Below, one piece after another: positions 1 through 11,087 of a DNA stretch of 64,000 nucleotides; position 1 is the stretch's first letter; each line of letters begins with the position of its first letter. Origin of the DNA: Bipolaris cookei (lineage: Eukaryota; Ascomycota; Dothideomycetes; Pleosporales; Pleosporaceae); NCBI GenBank assembly GCA_002286855.1, contig NRSV01000081.1:1-64000 (forward strand). The letters are read 5' to 3'. The translations under genes and the position numbers were made by a program. The notes beneath the pieces are model-generated. The model made no database searches. It saw nothing but the letters and a program-made list of their open reading frames with translations, and was not told where the DNA came from.

Positions 1-345
1 CACCTTGGCCAGGAAGGCTAGAAAGAAGAAAAAACAAGAGAAACGACAACAAAAGAAGAAAAATAAAGAAGAAGAATTTGATTTGATTTTATTAGCGATA
101 TTTCTTTTCCCCTAAGAGAGCCCGCTGGAAGGTAGCCTAGCTGCCCTACATCTCTCCCTGTTACCAAACTGCTCTTTAGCACCAGGCGTCTAGAAAGCTA
201 GCAATAGCTCAAATAGACAAAGGCCGAAGCACAATAGCTACACTACCCCCATCGAAAACTCCCTAAATTGTAAACTAAGTAGATAGAGCGGCCTATGGTC
301 AAAGTCCTACATAGCCAACGGCTGATACAGGACTATAATGGAATA
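1..345 (+). mobile_element. LINE 3' end, copy A (cut by window start)
   Basis: This stretch matches, with scattered differences, the 3' end of the LINE at 4905-7330. Both contain the blocks AGAGCCCGCTGGAAGG, CTGCCCTACATCTCTCCCTG and GGCGTCTAGAAAGCTAG, and both finish with AGGACTATAATGGAATAA followed by a short A-rich simple tail, here of CAA units. It is therefore a 3' UTR plus tail of a non-LTR retrotransposon on the + strand. Only the last few hundred bases fall inside the window, so 5' truncation cannot be judged. Confidence 0.75.
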
Positions 346-727
346 ACAACAACAAAGCAAGAAAACTCCTATTCTCGATGCTGACAACGAGCGGTTGAGA
401 AGTCTCACTCGGGAACCGTCAGCACGCAGATCACCGCAGTGCTGAAGTCACGTAATTGCAATCACGCCAAAGCCTTGTCATCAGTGGTGACAGGCCATCA
501 CAGGACGACCTCACTATCGTTGGTGGCAGGACTGGAAGCAGTGGGTTCAAACCATGGACGGATCTTATCATCACACTTGGTGTGGTCAATTCAAATTGTG
601 TTTTCATACAAGCTCTTTACTTTACAAAGTCGATAGTCGTTACTATCAGTTGAACTTCCATAGCACCTTTCCACCAGAGTTACTTGGCAATCTCACAGTC
701 TATCGCCAACAGCTAACTCGCCTAACC
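346..727. other. No recognised gene
   Basis: This lies between the LINE tail and the small zinc-cluster ORF. Short overlapping ORFs are present but resemble nothing I know. It may hold the promoter and 5' leader of the ORF at 728. Confidence 0.4.
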
Positions 728-1237
728 ATGCCCAAGGTCCCGCCCCGCCGTAACCATGCTCAAAGTTCAAACGCAGAGCGTCATGCCGGTGCTGCTCGAG
801 TAGTGCAAGAGTCTCTGGAAAGAAGTCCTGGTTGTAAGCGCTGCATTACGAAGAAACTTCGTTGTTTTGTTGAAACGTCCTCTACTCGTTGTAATGGTTG
901 TATTTCTGTGGCTGCTGAATGTACTCTATTTGGTTCTGAGCAAGAGTCGAAGAAGGCTCAGCGCCAACGTCGCGAGAAAGAGTTGGAGATTGCTCTCCTG
1001 AAGGCGCGTCTGGCCCAGAGTGAGGCAGAGCTTTTAGAGGCGAATAATCGCGAGCACTCGTATGCTCGACGCGATTTGGCTCTGTTAGATCTCCAGGATC
1101 GTGCGAAGGAGCAAGTCAAGGGGAGCTCAGCCCCTGGTACGGGACCTTTGCCAACCGGACCATCGCTACCCGAATCGTCGGCGATGGCTTTCAGTTCGCC
1201 AAATTTCCTTCTGGTTCCCCAGTGTCCTGGCTCCTAA
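728..1237 (+). CDS. Small Zn2Cys6-like, coiled-coil protein (repeat-associated?)
   Basis: The ORF is open from 554, but the ATG at 728 gives the compact 169-residue product. Six cysteines near residues 38-67 follow C-X2-C-X6-C-X8-C-X2-C-X6-C, which fits a fungal binuclear zinc cluster. A charged leucine-rich segment follows, starting near KELEIALLKARLAQSEAELL, and is probably a coiled coil. The C-terminus is Pro/Ser/Gly-rich. There is no middle-homology transcription-factor domain, so it is far shorter than normal Zn2Cys6 regulators. It lies between transposon remnants and may itself belong to a repeat family (inference). Function is unknown; it could be a DNA-binding protein of a mobile element or a decaying gene. 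Confidence 0.45.
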   Translation: MPKVPPRRNHAQSSNAERHAGAARVVQESLERSPGCKRCITKKLRCFVETSSTRCNGCISVAAECTLFGSEQESKKAQRQRREKELEIALLKARLAQSEAELLEANNREHSYARRDLALLDLQDRAKEQVKGSSAPGTGPLPTGPSLPESSAMAFSSPNFLLVPQCPGS

Positions 1238-1439
1238 AGCTTGGAATAACCCTTGTCTTCATCCTCAAGCATGAGTAGCTGCTGCAACCCAGTTGAGTCT
1301 GGACAGCCGGCTGGAGGTCCAGAGACTGTGGCGGTGTGGCACCGCAATGGGCTGCTACAGGACCGCGATATCTTTGTTATGGATGGTGTCGAGTAGGCGA
1401 GCGCTTCGAAGGACCAACAGGTTCTGAGCAAGAAAAGTT

Positions 1440-1765
1440 ATCACCGCTCTTTGTATCAGCAAGACCAATGCAAGAAAACAGCACCTTTTAAGATTCTCGT
1501 ATTACTCGCCTCGAAGAACGGGTAGCTGAGATTACGAAACAAAGAGGACATAATAGGAGGCGAATTCATATATGGTACAACAAACACTAGTACATGCGCA
1601 TTACAGGTAGCTAATAGTGCTTCTACTACTCGTAAAACATCAGTTAAGCTTCGTGATAGGGAAAGCAAAGAAAAGACCCAGCCAGCTCAACGGGGATGTA
1701 GAATGTGAAGACGAAGTGGTCATCACGCTAGTACATGTCCAAAAAACAGAACATGCTTCTGAATC
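1440..1765 (+). pseudogene. Fot1/pogo transposase C-terminus, remnant
   Basis: Broken reading frames encode a coiled-coil-like stretch (ITRLEERVAEITKQR), then a Ser/Thr-rich linker and a zinc-knuckle-like GHHASTC. The same order of blocks occurs in the degenerate element at 20105-21627 near 21350-21500, where the DNA is also alignable (AGTGCTTCT[GA]CTA[GC]TCGTA). Several stops and shifts interrupt it. No upstream DDE part and no terminal repeats were seen, so this is the tail of an old element. Confidence 0.5.
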
Positions 1766-2583
1766 CAATGTGAGTAGTGGGTAGTAATGGTGGTTTCTAT
1801 ACATGAAGTTCGTAATAATGATGTGGCCGCTAGTTGGCCTTTAATAGCTGTAACTTAGGTACAAAGTGCAAACAGTTTGCGCGTATCTAACGCATTATTT
1901 CTTATAATACTATAATAGATGTAGCGTAAGTCCTTAAACAAAGTCTAGTAGGGAGTTAGTATTCGTGGGTGTGGCCTGTGTTGCGCTGCGCTTAGCGCTT
2001 AACCCTAAGTTAATCCGAACTTTGCATTTATTTTACAGAAATCAAAACTGTATCTACGAGTAGAGAAAGACGACATACAGGCGCTAGCTAAGGGTACTTA
2101 GAAACATCCCCTCCATTATCTCGTTTAGAAACCGGCCGATAAGCTGCCAATCCTACAATATTGTAGGAAGCTCTCGACCCATGTAGACTTGGAGAGGTTT
2201 CTTCTAGAATAGGTTTGCAATGCGATAAACTTTGCGTACTTATACCAAATTAGTTTGCTAGCCGCAAGATTTGTACTAGATCTTAAAGACGATATTACTA
2301 GCGCAGCAGATCAAAGCTAGAAAAGAATAGAAGTAGAGGATCGAAGAGCGTATATAGTCAGGGCTTTACTAGCTATAGTAGAAGACCCTTTTACTAAAGG
2401 CAGCCTTAAAACCGCTCTAGATATCAAATTATTAACTAACTCGTCTAAGCTATGAAGTTAAGAGAGGCAATCTCACGATTATACAATAGAGTCCTATTCC
2501 TACGTATTTTTACTAAGGACAGCTAACTTTAGTTATAGAATAGCCTTATAAATAGCCTTATGTAGTAGGATAAATTAAGACTA
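1766..2583. other. AT-rich decayed DNA, no recognised gene
   Basis: This is AT-rich sequence with many stops. A weak coding-like run appears around 2100-2450 on the + strand, but I cannot assign it to a family. The pogo element at 2584 has a TA target site here. Confidence 0.35.
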
Positions 2584-3873
2584 ACGTGCTGGATAAGCGA
2601 GTTGGCCACCCCACCAAGTTTGCGCATCTTTATGAACGTATATCTCAACAACGCAATATTATAATATATAGAGAGCAATAGAGTAGACTAAGTAGTATCT
2701 AGAGTATCTTTTTTACATGTACGCGAATTATGACCAGTCTCTCTACACCTGCTACACCGCGCTAGAGCCTGGCGGCTAACACCTGATCGCTCCCCTCCTT
2801 GACGCTCTTCATAAGCAATCTGCTGATCAGCCTCGCGCTGAGCGAGTAGATCCTCGCCGGCTCCCTTTGTAAGGACTCCACGCTTCTGTATCCGCTTTTT
2901 CTTACGTTTTCTACGCTCTGATACTGCTGTATTAGCTTTCTCGAGGCTGGCTATCCGATCCCGCATCAGCTCAGCTGAGAGTATCATTACCTCAGCTCCC
3001 TTCTTAAGCTGGTTAATCGCCGCGATAATCGAAGCTGGTGATGAGCCTTGATGCCTCTGAACGCGATCACGTATTAGTGTCGATTGAGCTTCAAGCTCGT
3101 GCGTGTTGCTGGGCGTACGAGCCTGCCAGAGAGCCTCTGGTAGAATAGCTGGTGGAGTAGGCGTACGCAGCTGCACGTCAAGCTTTGATAGCACAGTATC
3201 TGGCTGGAGAGGAANGTCGGGCTCTTCTTTCTGACGCTGTAACGACAAGCTGAGTAGTAATCTTGCCCATCATAAAGCCAGCTTCGTCAAAGTTATAGAC
3301 GTCTTCGTCACAGATGCCGTACTTAGCCTTTGTCTGCTCTACAAGCTCAAACCAGCTCTTGATTAAGACTGGATCTTCACATAGAGCTCTCTGCCTATCG
3401 TACGCCTGATTAAAACGCGTTGCAAGTCTGTCTGTACGCTTAACGAAGTTGGCTGGCCACTTCTGCCCAACCTGGCCAGCGCCGCGCGCAGCTAACAGTC
3501 TATCAGCCATATCGCGCACAGCAGCGTAGGTAGGCGAAAATCCACGTAGATCTAGATCAAGTATATGATCAACTATCACCTCCTCTTCTAGCTTGGTAAG
3601 CTTCTTTGAGTTGGGCTGGCAATCGCGTCGGGCAGGCTTCCCATTGCGCCTGTTCTGTAGCGTTGATCGTGTCACATTAAATATTGCTGCTGCACGTCGG
3701 TTGCTCTGGATTTGATGAGCATTAAGAGAAGAGATAGCAAGCTGAATATCTGTTTCATTTGAAGGCATTTAGAATATATTGCGTGGAGTGGTTGTGTATA
3801 GAGTTAAACCGCGTGGGCAAACTTGGTGGGGTGGCCAACTCGCTTGCCTGGCCAACTCGCTTATCCAACACGT
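2584..3873 (-). mobile_element. Fot1/pogo-like deletion derivative (family A)
   Basis: The element is bounded by inverted repeats starting ACGTGCTGGATAAGCGAG at the left and by the complement of ACGTGTTGGATAAGCGAG at the right, with a TA duplicated on both sides (2582-2583, 3874-3875). The right TIR carries the GGATAAGCGAGTTGGCC-type unit twice and the left TIR carries it once. The total length is 1290 bp. The interior encodes the two ends of a transposase on the minus strand with the middle missing. It is a non-autonomous copy of the family that includes 17139-18232. Confidence 0.85.
2688..3768 (-). pseudogene. Family A transposase, internally deleted
   Basis: Read from 3768 downwards, the first part (196 codons) has an N-terminal helix-turn-helix, a CENP-B/Tc5-type second helix-turn-helix (around VIVDHILDLDLRGF) and the first catalytic block with the Asp of NFDEAGFMMG. 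The frame is then lost and the second and third catalytic Asp regions are absent. The second part (3248-2688) resumes with the Pro-rich linker, a basic region and a C-terminal zinc knuckle, C-X2-C-X4-H-X4-C, in CSRCRETGHNSRTC. Position 3215 is an ambiguous base (N) close to the junction. It cannot make an active transposase, although the DNA-binding part could still be translated. Confidence 0.8.
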
Positions 3874-4009
3874 TACTACCTCTAGGGGTAAAGACTTAAG
3901 AGTGAGATATTATCGTCTTTCTATCGCTAATAACCTTCTCTATCCTATCTTCTAGTTAGGCCTAACTCTATGCTATTAGTACTATTTTCTCTCTAGTATT
4001 CTATTACTA

Positions 4010-4904
4010 ACGTAAAGCACCACCGAGCCGGACACACCACCGAGCCGGACACTTTTTCTTGGCATCGCGAACATCACTTGCAAAGTAACATGTCCCAACT
4101 ACGTAAATATACATTAACTCAGAGAGAAGGCAGAATTACTCTTGCTATTCAGGCCTATCGTACGGGCCAGTTTAAGAGCATTCGACGCGCTGCTGCTGTC
4201 TACAACGTTCCTTTTCAGCGGCTTTCTGATCGGCTTAACAAAATCACTTTTCGACCCCAGATATCTCCAAACTGCCGCAAACTAACTATAATTGAAGAGC
4301 AAACAATTGTACGATATATTCTTGATCTAGACTCACGAGGATTTGCTCCCCGACTGTGTGAGGTAGCGGATATGGCAGAGAAACTACTGCGCGTACGAGA
4401 TGGCCAACCTTTAGGCAAGAACTGGGCAGAGCGATTTGTATCGCGTTCGGACGAGCTTAAAACAGCTTTCAATCGAGCAAAGGACCGCCAGAGAATACAG
4501 CAGGAAGATCCAGAGGTTATTAACGCGTGGTTTGAGCTTGTACGAGAGACAATTGAGAAGTATGGAGTACATTCTGACGACATCCATAACTTTGACGAGA
4601 CTGGCTTTCAGATGGGCGTGATTGGCTCAATGAAGGTAGTTACAGGCCCAGAGCGTCGTACGAGGCCTACTTTGACGCAGCCAGGCAATCGTGAGTGGGT
4701 TACAGTTATTCAGAGCATCTGCGCTGCGGGGTATGCTACTCCGCCATTCATTATCTACAAGGGACGCGTCCATATCTCTGCTTGGTACGAAGAAGTAGAT
4801 ATACCGTACGATTGGAAGCTCTCAGTATCACAGAACGGCTGGACAAATAACGCGCTTGGTCTTGAGTGGTTAAAGCACTTTGACGAGCATACAAAGACGC
4901 GTCA
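4010..4904 (+). mobile_element. Fot1/pogo-like element (family C), left part only
   Basis: After a TA at 4008-4009 the element begins ACGTAAAGCACCACCGAG. The unit ACCACCGAGCCGGACAC is then repeated immediately. The same terminus, with a single unit, begins the copy at 20105. The transposase starts about 70 bp inside. The element is broken near 4904, where LINE sequence begins, and its right half is not found downstream of the LINE. Confidence 0.75.
4078..4904 (+). pseudogene. Family C transposase, N-terminal two thirds
   Basis: The frame is open from the ATG at 4078 (a better start may be MSQLRKY at 4090). It shows an N-terminal helix-turn-helix, a CENP-B-type domain (TIVRYILDLDSRGF) and the first catalytic motif (NFDETGFQMG). 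It continues through the conserved GNREWVTVI and NGWTNN blocks to WLKHFDEHTKTR. There it runs into the LINE just before the expected second catalytic block (LLILDGHESH in the sister copy). The reading frame continues by chance to 5034. It is truncated and inactive. Confidence 0.8.
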
Positions 4905-7030
4905 GGCAGATAGGAGGGAGACTAAAGAAATCAGCTATAGACGCAGCTCTACTCCTCGTAGATCAAATCCAGCACCAAAAACAACAAGGCTACACTACAT
5001 CAACAGTCTTTCTAGATGTAAAAGGAGCGTTTGACCACGTTTCCCACAATCAGTTCCTAGATACACTAAAAAGACTAGGCCTACCTATCAGCCTAATCAC
5101 TTGGGCCAAGACCTTTCTATCTAACAGATCTCTAAGGCTCGCCTTTGACGGCCAAATAGAAGAGTTTAGCGAGATTAACGCGGGCATCCCACAGGGTAGC
5201 CCAGTCTCCCCAATCTTCTTTCTCATCTACATCAGAGATTTGTTCCCTCAAATAGATGGATTCCAGCTCTCCTACATCGACGACATCTCGATTACAACCT
5301 CGTCAACGTCTATTAAGAAAAACGTTAAGATACTACAACGCAAGGTTAACAAACTAGTTACGAAAGGAAAACAACTAGCAATCGAGTTCGATATAGCGAA
5401 GACAGAGCTAATCCACTTTACAAAAAACAAAAAAAGAAAAGAAATCCCCCTAGAACTCCCTAGCAAGGAGAAAATATACCATAAAGATACAATTAAGTGG
5501 CTAGGGGTACACCTCGACAATAAGCTATCTTTTAGAGAGCACGTAGCTATTCGAGCTAGCCAAGCAAAAACAGCTTTTAATAGACTAGGGAGACTAGCGA
5601 ATATAGACCGCGGGCTATCTCCCTTTGCTATTAGACAACTATATCTAGCATGCGTTACGAGCATTGCAGATTACGGGTCGCCAATCTACTGGCGAAACCA
5701 GAGCTATATAGAAGATCAGCTTCAGCCGCTACACAACGCGGCATGCAGAAAGGTACTAGGAGTATTTAAAACAGCTCCAGCTATCCCAACAAGCATCGAA
5801 GCTAGCTTGCCGTCACCAGCCGTACGGCTAAGCCAAACAAATCGAAAATACGCTCTACGAGCTATACAGCTAGCTCCAACCCATCCAATTACGAAAGCTA
5901 TTGCAAGGCTACAAAAAACAAGCCTTCATCCATCTAGACGGCCGAACAAGACCAGATAACTACACGCCATCACGAGCTCCATCCCAGCCATCCAAGAGAC
6001 AGAAAAGATCATCCCATATAGGTTCAGATCATGGGATACTCTCAACTACAACATCTCTATATCAAAGAAATCGAAAGAAGAAGAGGCAGCCGCGCACAAA
6101 GATTATATCCAAACAATAGAGGATAACTCTATAGTAATCTACTCAGACGCCTCCAAAACGAAAGACGGAGATGGGATAGGAGTAGGCCTAGCAGTCTACA
6201 ACCCTAACCAAGAAGAAATATACGCAGAGACAAAGAATATAGGCGAGAACCAACTCGTTTATAATGGAGAACTTGAAGGCATTACAACGGCCTTCGAGTA
6301 CGCTGCTAAAACTGCCACTAAAGACCAAAATATCCACGTCTACGCTGACAACCAAGCTGCGATCTATAGGCTCCAGAGTCTATCAGATAAGCCTGACCAG
6401 CAGTGGGTAATTTGGTGCCAAAAAGCAGCCAAAGCTATCCTAAACAGAAAAGCGAAGATCTTCTTAAAATGGGCGCCAGGCCATACAGATATCGAAGGAA
6501 ACGAAAAAGCAGACTCCTTAGCCAAGGAAGCTACAAAACAAACACCAAAAAAATCACAAACAAGCCTAGCCTTCTTAGGCACCAAGATCAAACTCCTCCA
6601 AAGAGCTAGCCAAGCAGAAGAGCGGAGAAAGTATAGGGAAACAGCAAGAGAGAAGAAGATTAGCTACGGAGCTATCTTTGATCTAAAGCTCCAAAACCAA
6701 ATAGCAATACCAAGAGGCACGAAAAGAGATATTTCAAGCTCTTTCTATTCTCTTAAGATAGGACACGGATACCTCAACTCCTACCTAAAGAGAGTAAATA
6801 GAAGAGAAACAGATCTTTGCAACTGTGGAAGACCACAAACAGCAGAGCATCTACTTCTATACTGCGGCTTCTACAGCGCAGAAAGAAATAAGCTTAAAAA
6901 GACTCTAGGCCAAAAAATACTCAAACTCCCACTCTTACTCCACATTACGAGAGGTATAGAAGCTACTCTAGCTTTTATTACTAGCACGAAGATAGGAACA
7001 AGGAAGTGGCATCTAGGCCAAGAAGATTAG
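4905..7030 (+). pseudogene. LINE reverse transcriptase-RNase H polyprotein with one in-frame stop
   Basis: One frame runs from the RT entry region to the TAG at 7028-7030, broken only by a TAA at 5957-5959. The RT shows FLDVKGAFDHVSH (first Asp), IPQGSPVSPIFF and the catalytic YIDD box. After the stop comes an RNase H domain with Asp in IYSDASK, Glu in NGELEGI, Asp in VYADNQAA and the final HTDIEGNEKAD. A zinc-finger-like CNCGRPQTAEHLLLYC follows near the C-terminus. The TAA could come from CAA by a C-to-T change. 5' truncation already makes it non-autonomous. Confidence 0.85.
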
Positions 7031-7330
7031 ACGAAAAGAAAAATAAGAAAAACAACTCTGATTTTAGTACCGTTTCCTTTCTCCTAAGAGAGCCCGCTGG
7101 AAGGCAGCCCAGCTGCCCTACATCTCTCCCTGTTACCAACCTGCTCTTTAGCAACAGGCGTCTAGAAAGCTAGTAATAGCTTAGCTAGACAAAAGCCGAA
7201 GCACCATAGTCACACAATACAGCACAAAGTACCAAATTGTAAATAAGCAGATAGAACGGCCTCGGGCCAAAGTCCTACATAGCCAACGGCTGATACAGGA
7301 CTATAATGGAATAATAATAATACAGAACAG
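4905..7330 (+). mobile_element. LINE (Tad/I-like), 5'-truncated copy B
   Basis: This is a non-LTR retrotransposon fragment with reverse transcriptase, RNase H, a 3' UTR of about 300 bp and a tail ending GGAATAATAATAATA. The 5' part (ORF1 and endonuclease) is missing. Sequence begins inside the RT at a GRLKKSAIDAA motif. The 3' UTR is shared with copies at 1-345 and 23664-23788. I see no target-site duplication here, and no transposase sequence resumes after the tail. The left junction may therefore be a later recombination rather than a simple insertion. Confidence 0.8.
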
Positions 7331-8768
7331 CCTCTTGTCCTTACGCCTTTTCTACCTCGTTGCTCGACGCGTAACCCTAATTTGTAGACGCAATATCCAA
7401 ACCCAGAGCTAAACCGCAATAGACAGTCAATTCAAACGCAATACAGTTTTTTGTTAATGGTGATCAACAGCGCAGGGAAGGAAAACGAAGCTCTTTATAT
7501 CAAAGTAAATAAGAACCTTTATCACCTTGGAGCTAGCCCCTATTTCTGCGATCACTATAAGTAATTACCCTTGTGCCGCTCTACCGTGCTTACTACAAGC
7601 GATTTCAAGTTAGGTCAGCTCTTAGCCAGATGCTAAATGTACCAAGGATCAATTCCTACCGATTCTTCAGGCCAAGTGCTGCTACGTCGCGACAGTGATG
7701 TTGAAATCTCTCGTATCAGAACTAGTGTAGAGTATATATATACGTTGTTGGATGTCGATGGAAATTCCCGAGTGATTCATCTTATTGATATCAAGCTGTC
7801 CATCCCTTCGCTGTTCTTTTGTGCGTTGCCGGTGCCAATCATCTCGTTAGCTAGAAGAGAAACAGCCATCAACTTTGCTAAATGGAGAAAAGGAAGATTA
7901 AGGTGTTGACAGTGTTGAAGCTACTAACGCGTTGCTGGAATTATATGACGATTTCATGGATTCGAGAACGAACGTAATTATACATAAGTCAATTTAAAGT
8001 GCTGCCTGGTTCCACGAACGTAATTAAAAGTACTAGGCTGAGTTAAATCAAGTCGCGTGCAGTTCAATGTAGATACAAGAAAAATAAACTCGTTGACCCC
8101 GCACAGTCATGCATGAGATTGGTATATTAAGCATTGCCGCAGCAGATACCCGCAACGTTTTTTTAGCGTACACGTAAGTTAACTACGTAGTCCTACCACT
8201 CCGTATCTCAAGTCTGCAATCACACCGTATCCTTTCTGAGCTTCTACATTCCCAGTACATTGGCTCTGCTCCCAGCATTTAGGGTCGCTGAGAATGAATT
8301 GTTATCGGCGTCAGATATATGGGCGGACATTGCCTCGAGTGCGTGACAGGGAGGGGGTTGAGAACAACCTATGGCATCGGGACGGTGCGGTAGTAAGAGA
8401 TTGGCACGTCACTGGCTGGCCCTGGTGGGGTCTTGTCCTTTTCAAAACCCCACAGCGGTTGACTCTTGTGAGCGTCATAGGATGGAAGACGTCCGTGTGA
8501 GGGGACCAGACGCTAGACGTGGTCAGATATCCATGGAACGATGATACCCCAGCTTATTCCCGACGCTTGGATGAGGTCAGCACGCATAGTGACATGCTTA
8601 AGAATGGCTGACTTCGCAGTTGGGCGCGAGCAAAGGTCCGTGTACAAAGTATTTCATCACACGGTTCGGGAAGCGAATACTTCCTTTATATTTCGGAACT
8701 AGTTCATTTCGGCGTAGGCGCATCGTTCATTTAGTCACACAGCATAGTACAACACAAGCAGATGGTAC
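7331..8768. other. No recognised gene
   Basis: Only short ORFs are present, none with a family signature that I recognise. The last few hundred bases should include the former promoter of the MFS relic at 8769. Confidence 0.4.
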
Positions 8769-10724
8769 AATGGCTTCTGCAGCTGAATATACAAGCGAAA
8801 CACTGATGGAAAAAGGAAGTAATGAGACACATGTCAAGTCCACCAAACATGTTCATACCATTGAGAATCTTCCAAATCTTGATGCTGGTCTTAGTGAAGA
8901 GGAGCGCGCCATTCATGTACAGTCCCTCCCTAGTATCACCTCATCCCCTACCGCAAACATTTAACCTTTACTCAGGACAAAAAGCTACTTTGAAAAATCG
9001 ACCTGCAACTCATCCCTTGATTCTCCTTTCTGTACCTGGTCTCCTTTCTCGATCGTACAAATATTGGTAATGCAAAAGTCGACGGCCTGCAGCAGGATCT
9101 CCGCATGACTGACAGCTAATACAACAACAGTCTCATCATCTTCTTTGTCAGCTACTTGGTATTCGAACAGCTTACCAATGTTCTACTGTCGCAGCCTATG
9201 TAAGGCCGCAGAAGCAATTACTTCAGTTGAGCCGAGGTGTCAGATATAAGTACCTGGATTCGTTGAACCTCAGCCGAAGAACGTTCAGGGAACCCTATTA
9301 CTACACCAGTACGTAAACACCGGGAGTCTATCAGGGAAACCAAAAGGACCCTTAGCGAACCTGATCTTGACGCCCACAACCACCACGTATAAATAACGAT
9401 AAGGCGGGCGGATAATAGAGAGCACACACAATGCACACATCGATTCACTGCACCTACGCGTGCAACATTTACTGAAGAAAATCAGACCTAGTGTGTTTTT
9501 GCCTATCATCATGCTTTGGTGGGGTCTATGCACGACTTGAATGGGACTGGTTCACAACTATGCAGGGCTTATGACAGTTGTAAGTGACATGGTAGTGCTA
9601 ATAAATCGATACTTTGAGCTCAGCTGACGGCAAATAGCGATGGTGGCTGGGTATAGCGGAAGCTGGGCTATTTCCTGGCGTTAACTACTACCTCGGCTGT
9701 TGGTATAGGTGTTCGGAATTCTGCGTACGTACTGCTGTGTTCTTCTCAGCAGCAGCGCTGGTTGGAAACTTTGAGGGCTTCTCGCTACGGGCATTGCTCA
9801 GATGGGCGGTGTGGGAGGGAAACCCGGTTGGGCATGGATATTCGTAAGGCAAAGCGGTAATTACACAATGCTCATGGTTGGAATACACTAACCGGACAAA
9901 GATACTTGAAGGCCTTGTCACAATTTTAGTAGGGGTCGCTTCATACTGGATGACCCATGATTTTCCAGCCGAAGCCACATTCCTCAGTCCCGACGACCGA
10001 GCCCGCGTCCTACAACGCCTTCGTGCCGACCAGCAGACGTCATCGGGCCATGAAGAATTCTAGGCAAAGTGTTTCTGGCAGTCGGTCAGAGACTGGAAAA
10101 CATTTGCCTTTGCTATTATTTACATGGGAGCGGATGGCTCACTCTATGCATTCAGCCTTTTCTTACCATCTATCATTGCAGGCTTGGGCTACAAGTCTAC
10201 AACAGTCAACCTGCTCTCTGTGCCCCTATACGCAGTAGCCGCCATGATGACAGTATTATTCGGGTATATTGAAGACCGTACCCAACAAAGAGACTACTGC
10301 AACATATCTGTATCTATTTTCGGCATTGTAGGCTTCGCCATGCTGATTGCATCTGGAAACCCACATGTACAGTATGCAGGCACCTTTTTAGGCGCCATTG
10401 GCATCTATCGTGCGTGCAAGTCAGTATATAGCAGACTCATGCTAACATTCGCTAGCCACATTCGCAAACATAATTTCTTGGTGCGCTAACAACGTCGAAG
10501 GCGTATACAAACGCGGCGTCACTATCGGCTTTGTGATTGGTTGGGGCAATACTAACGGTGTCGCGTCATCGAATATTTACCGCAGCAAAGATAAACCAAG
10601 GTACTTTCTTGGCCACAGTGCGGTGCTAGCTTACCTTACGCTGTGGCTTTCTTTCGGGAGCATCATTACGCGTCTCTTGTTAGCCTGGGAAAATAGGAAG
10701 AGGCAGGGGCGTAGAAATCACTAG
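8769..10724 (+). pseudogene. Dal5-like MFS transporter (ACS family), broken
   Basis: Fragments in changing frames give a recognisable allantoate/anion permease of the major facilitator superfamily. They are an acidic N-terminus, then FLDRTNIGNAKVDGLQQDL, IIFFVSYLVFEQLTNVLL, RPSVFLPIIMLWWG and SIIAGLGYKSTTVNLLSVP. The C-terminal part starts near GVTIGFVIGWGN. A stop sits after KIDLQLIP, where Trp is expected. About 270 bp of unrelated sequence separates NVLLSQPM from KKIRPSVF (about 9190-9465), and more shifts occur after 9990. It cannot encode a 12-helix transporter. It converges on the regulator at 11088-13063, which may once have controlled it (inference). Confidence 0.7.
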
Positions 10725-11087
10725 GCTGAGAGGAAGAGCGAGAAAGAGGTGGTGGAGATGGGGGATCAGAGGCCGGATTTCTTGTACACATTGTGAAAGG
10801 GAGGTTCCCATGTTTCTTGGTGAGTAGGAGGATCGCCTTGGATCGCACCAGTGATTGTGCAAGGAAAATTCGGAACTATGCTGTCTAATATTGCATAGCA
10901 TACCTATACTTATCGTTCATTCATTCCATACCCATAGTGACTGTCCAATACATTTGGTACACAGTAAAATCCTTTCCAATACAACGCTTGAATAACAGGC
11001 AAATACAAAACCTTAAAAAAAACTCCCCCATAAACAAAGAAACCACCAGTCTGACTGTGACCTATGCGTGTATCTTAGCAAAGAAGT
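10725..11087. other. Convergent intergenic region
   Basis: This is the stretch between the MFS relic and the 3' end of the Zn2Cys6 regulator. No gene is seen; the sequence is AT-rich and likely contains 3' UTRs. Confidence 0.4.

Noticed and set aside
535..560. GGTTCAAACC B-box-like sequence, possible SINE or tRNA
   Set aside because: No A box or cloverleaf could be drawn upstream.
7331..8768. Expected right half of the family C transposase after the LINE
   Set aside because: Searched by eye for the LLILDGHESH and QPLDV blocks and for the right TIR; none found.
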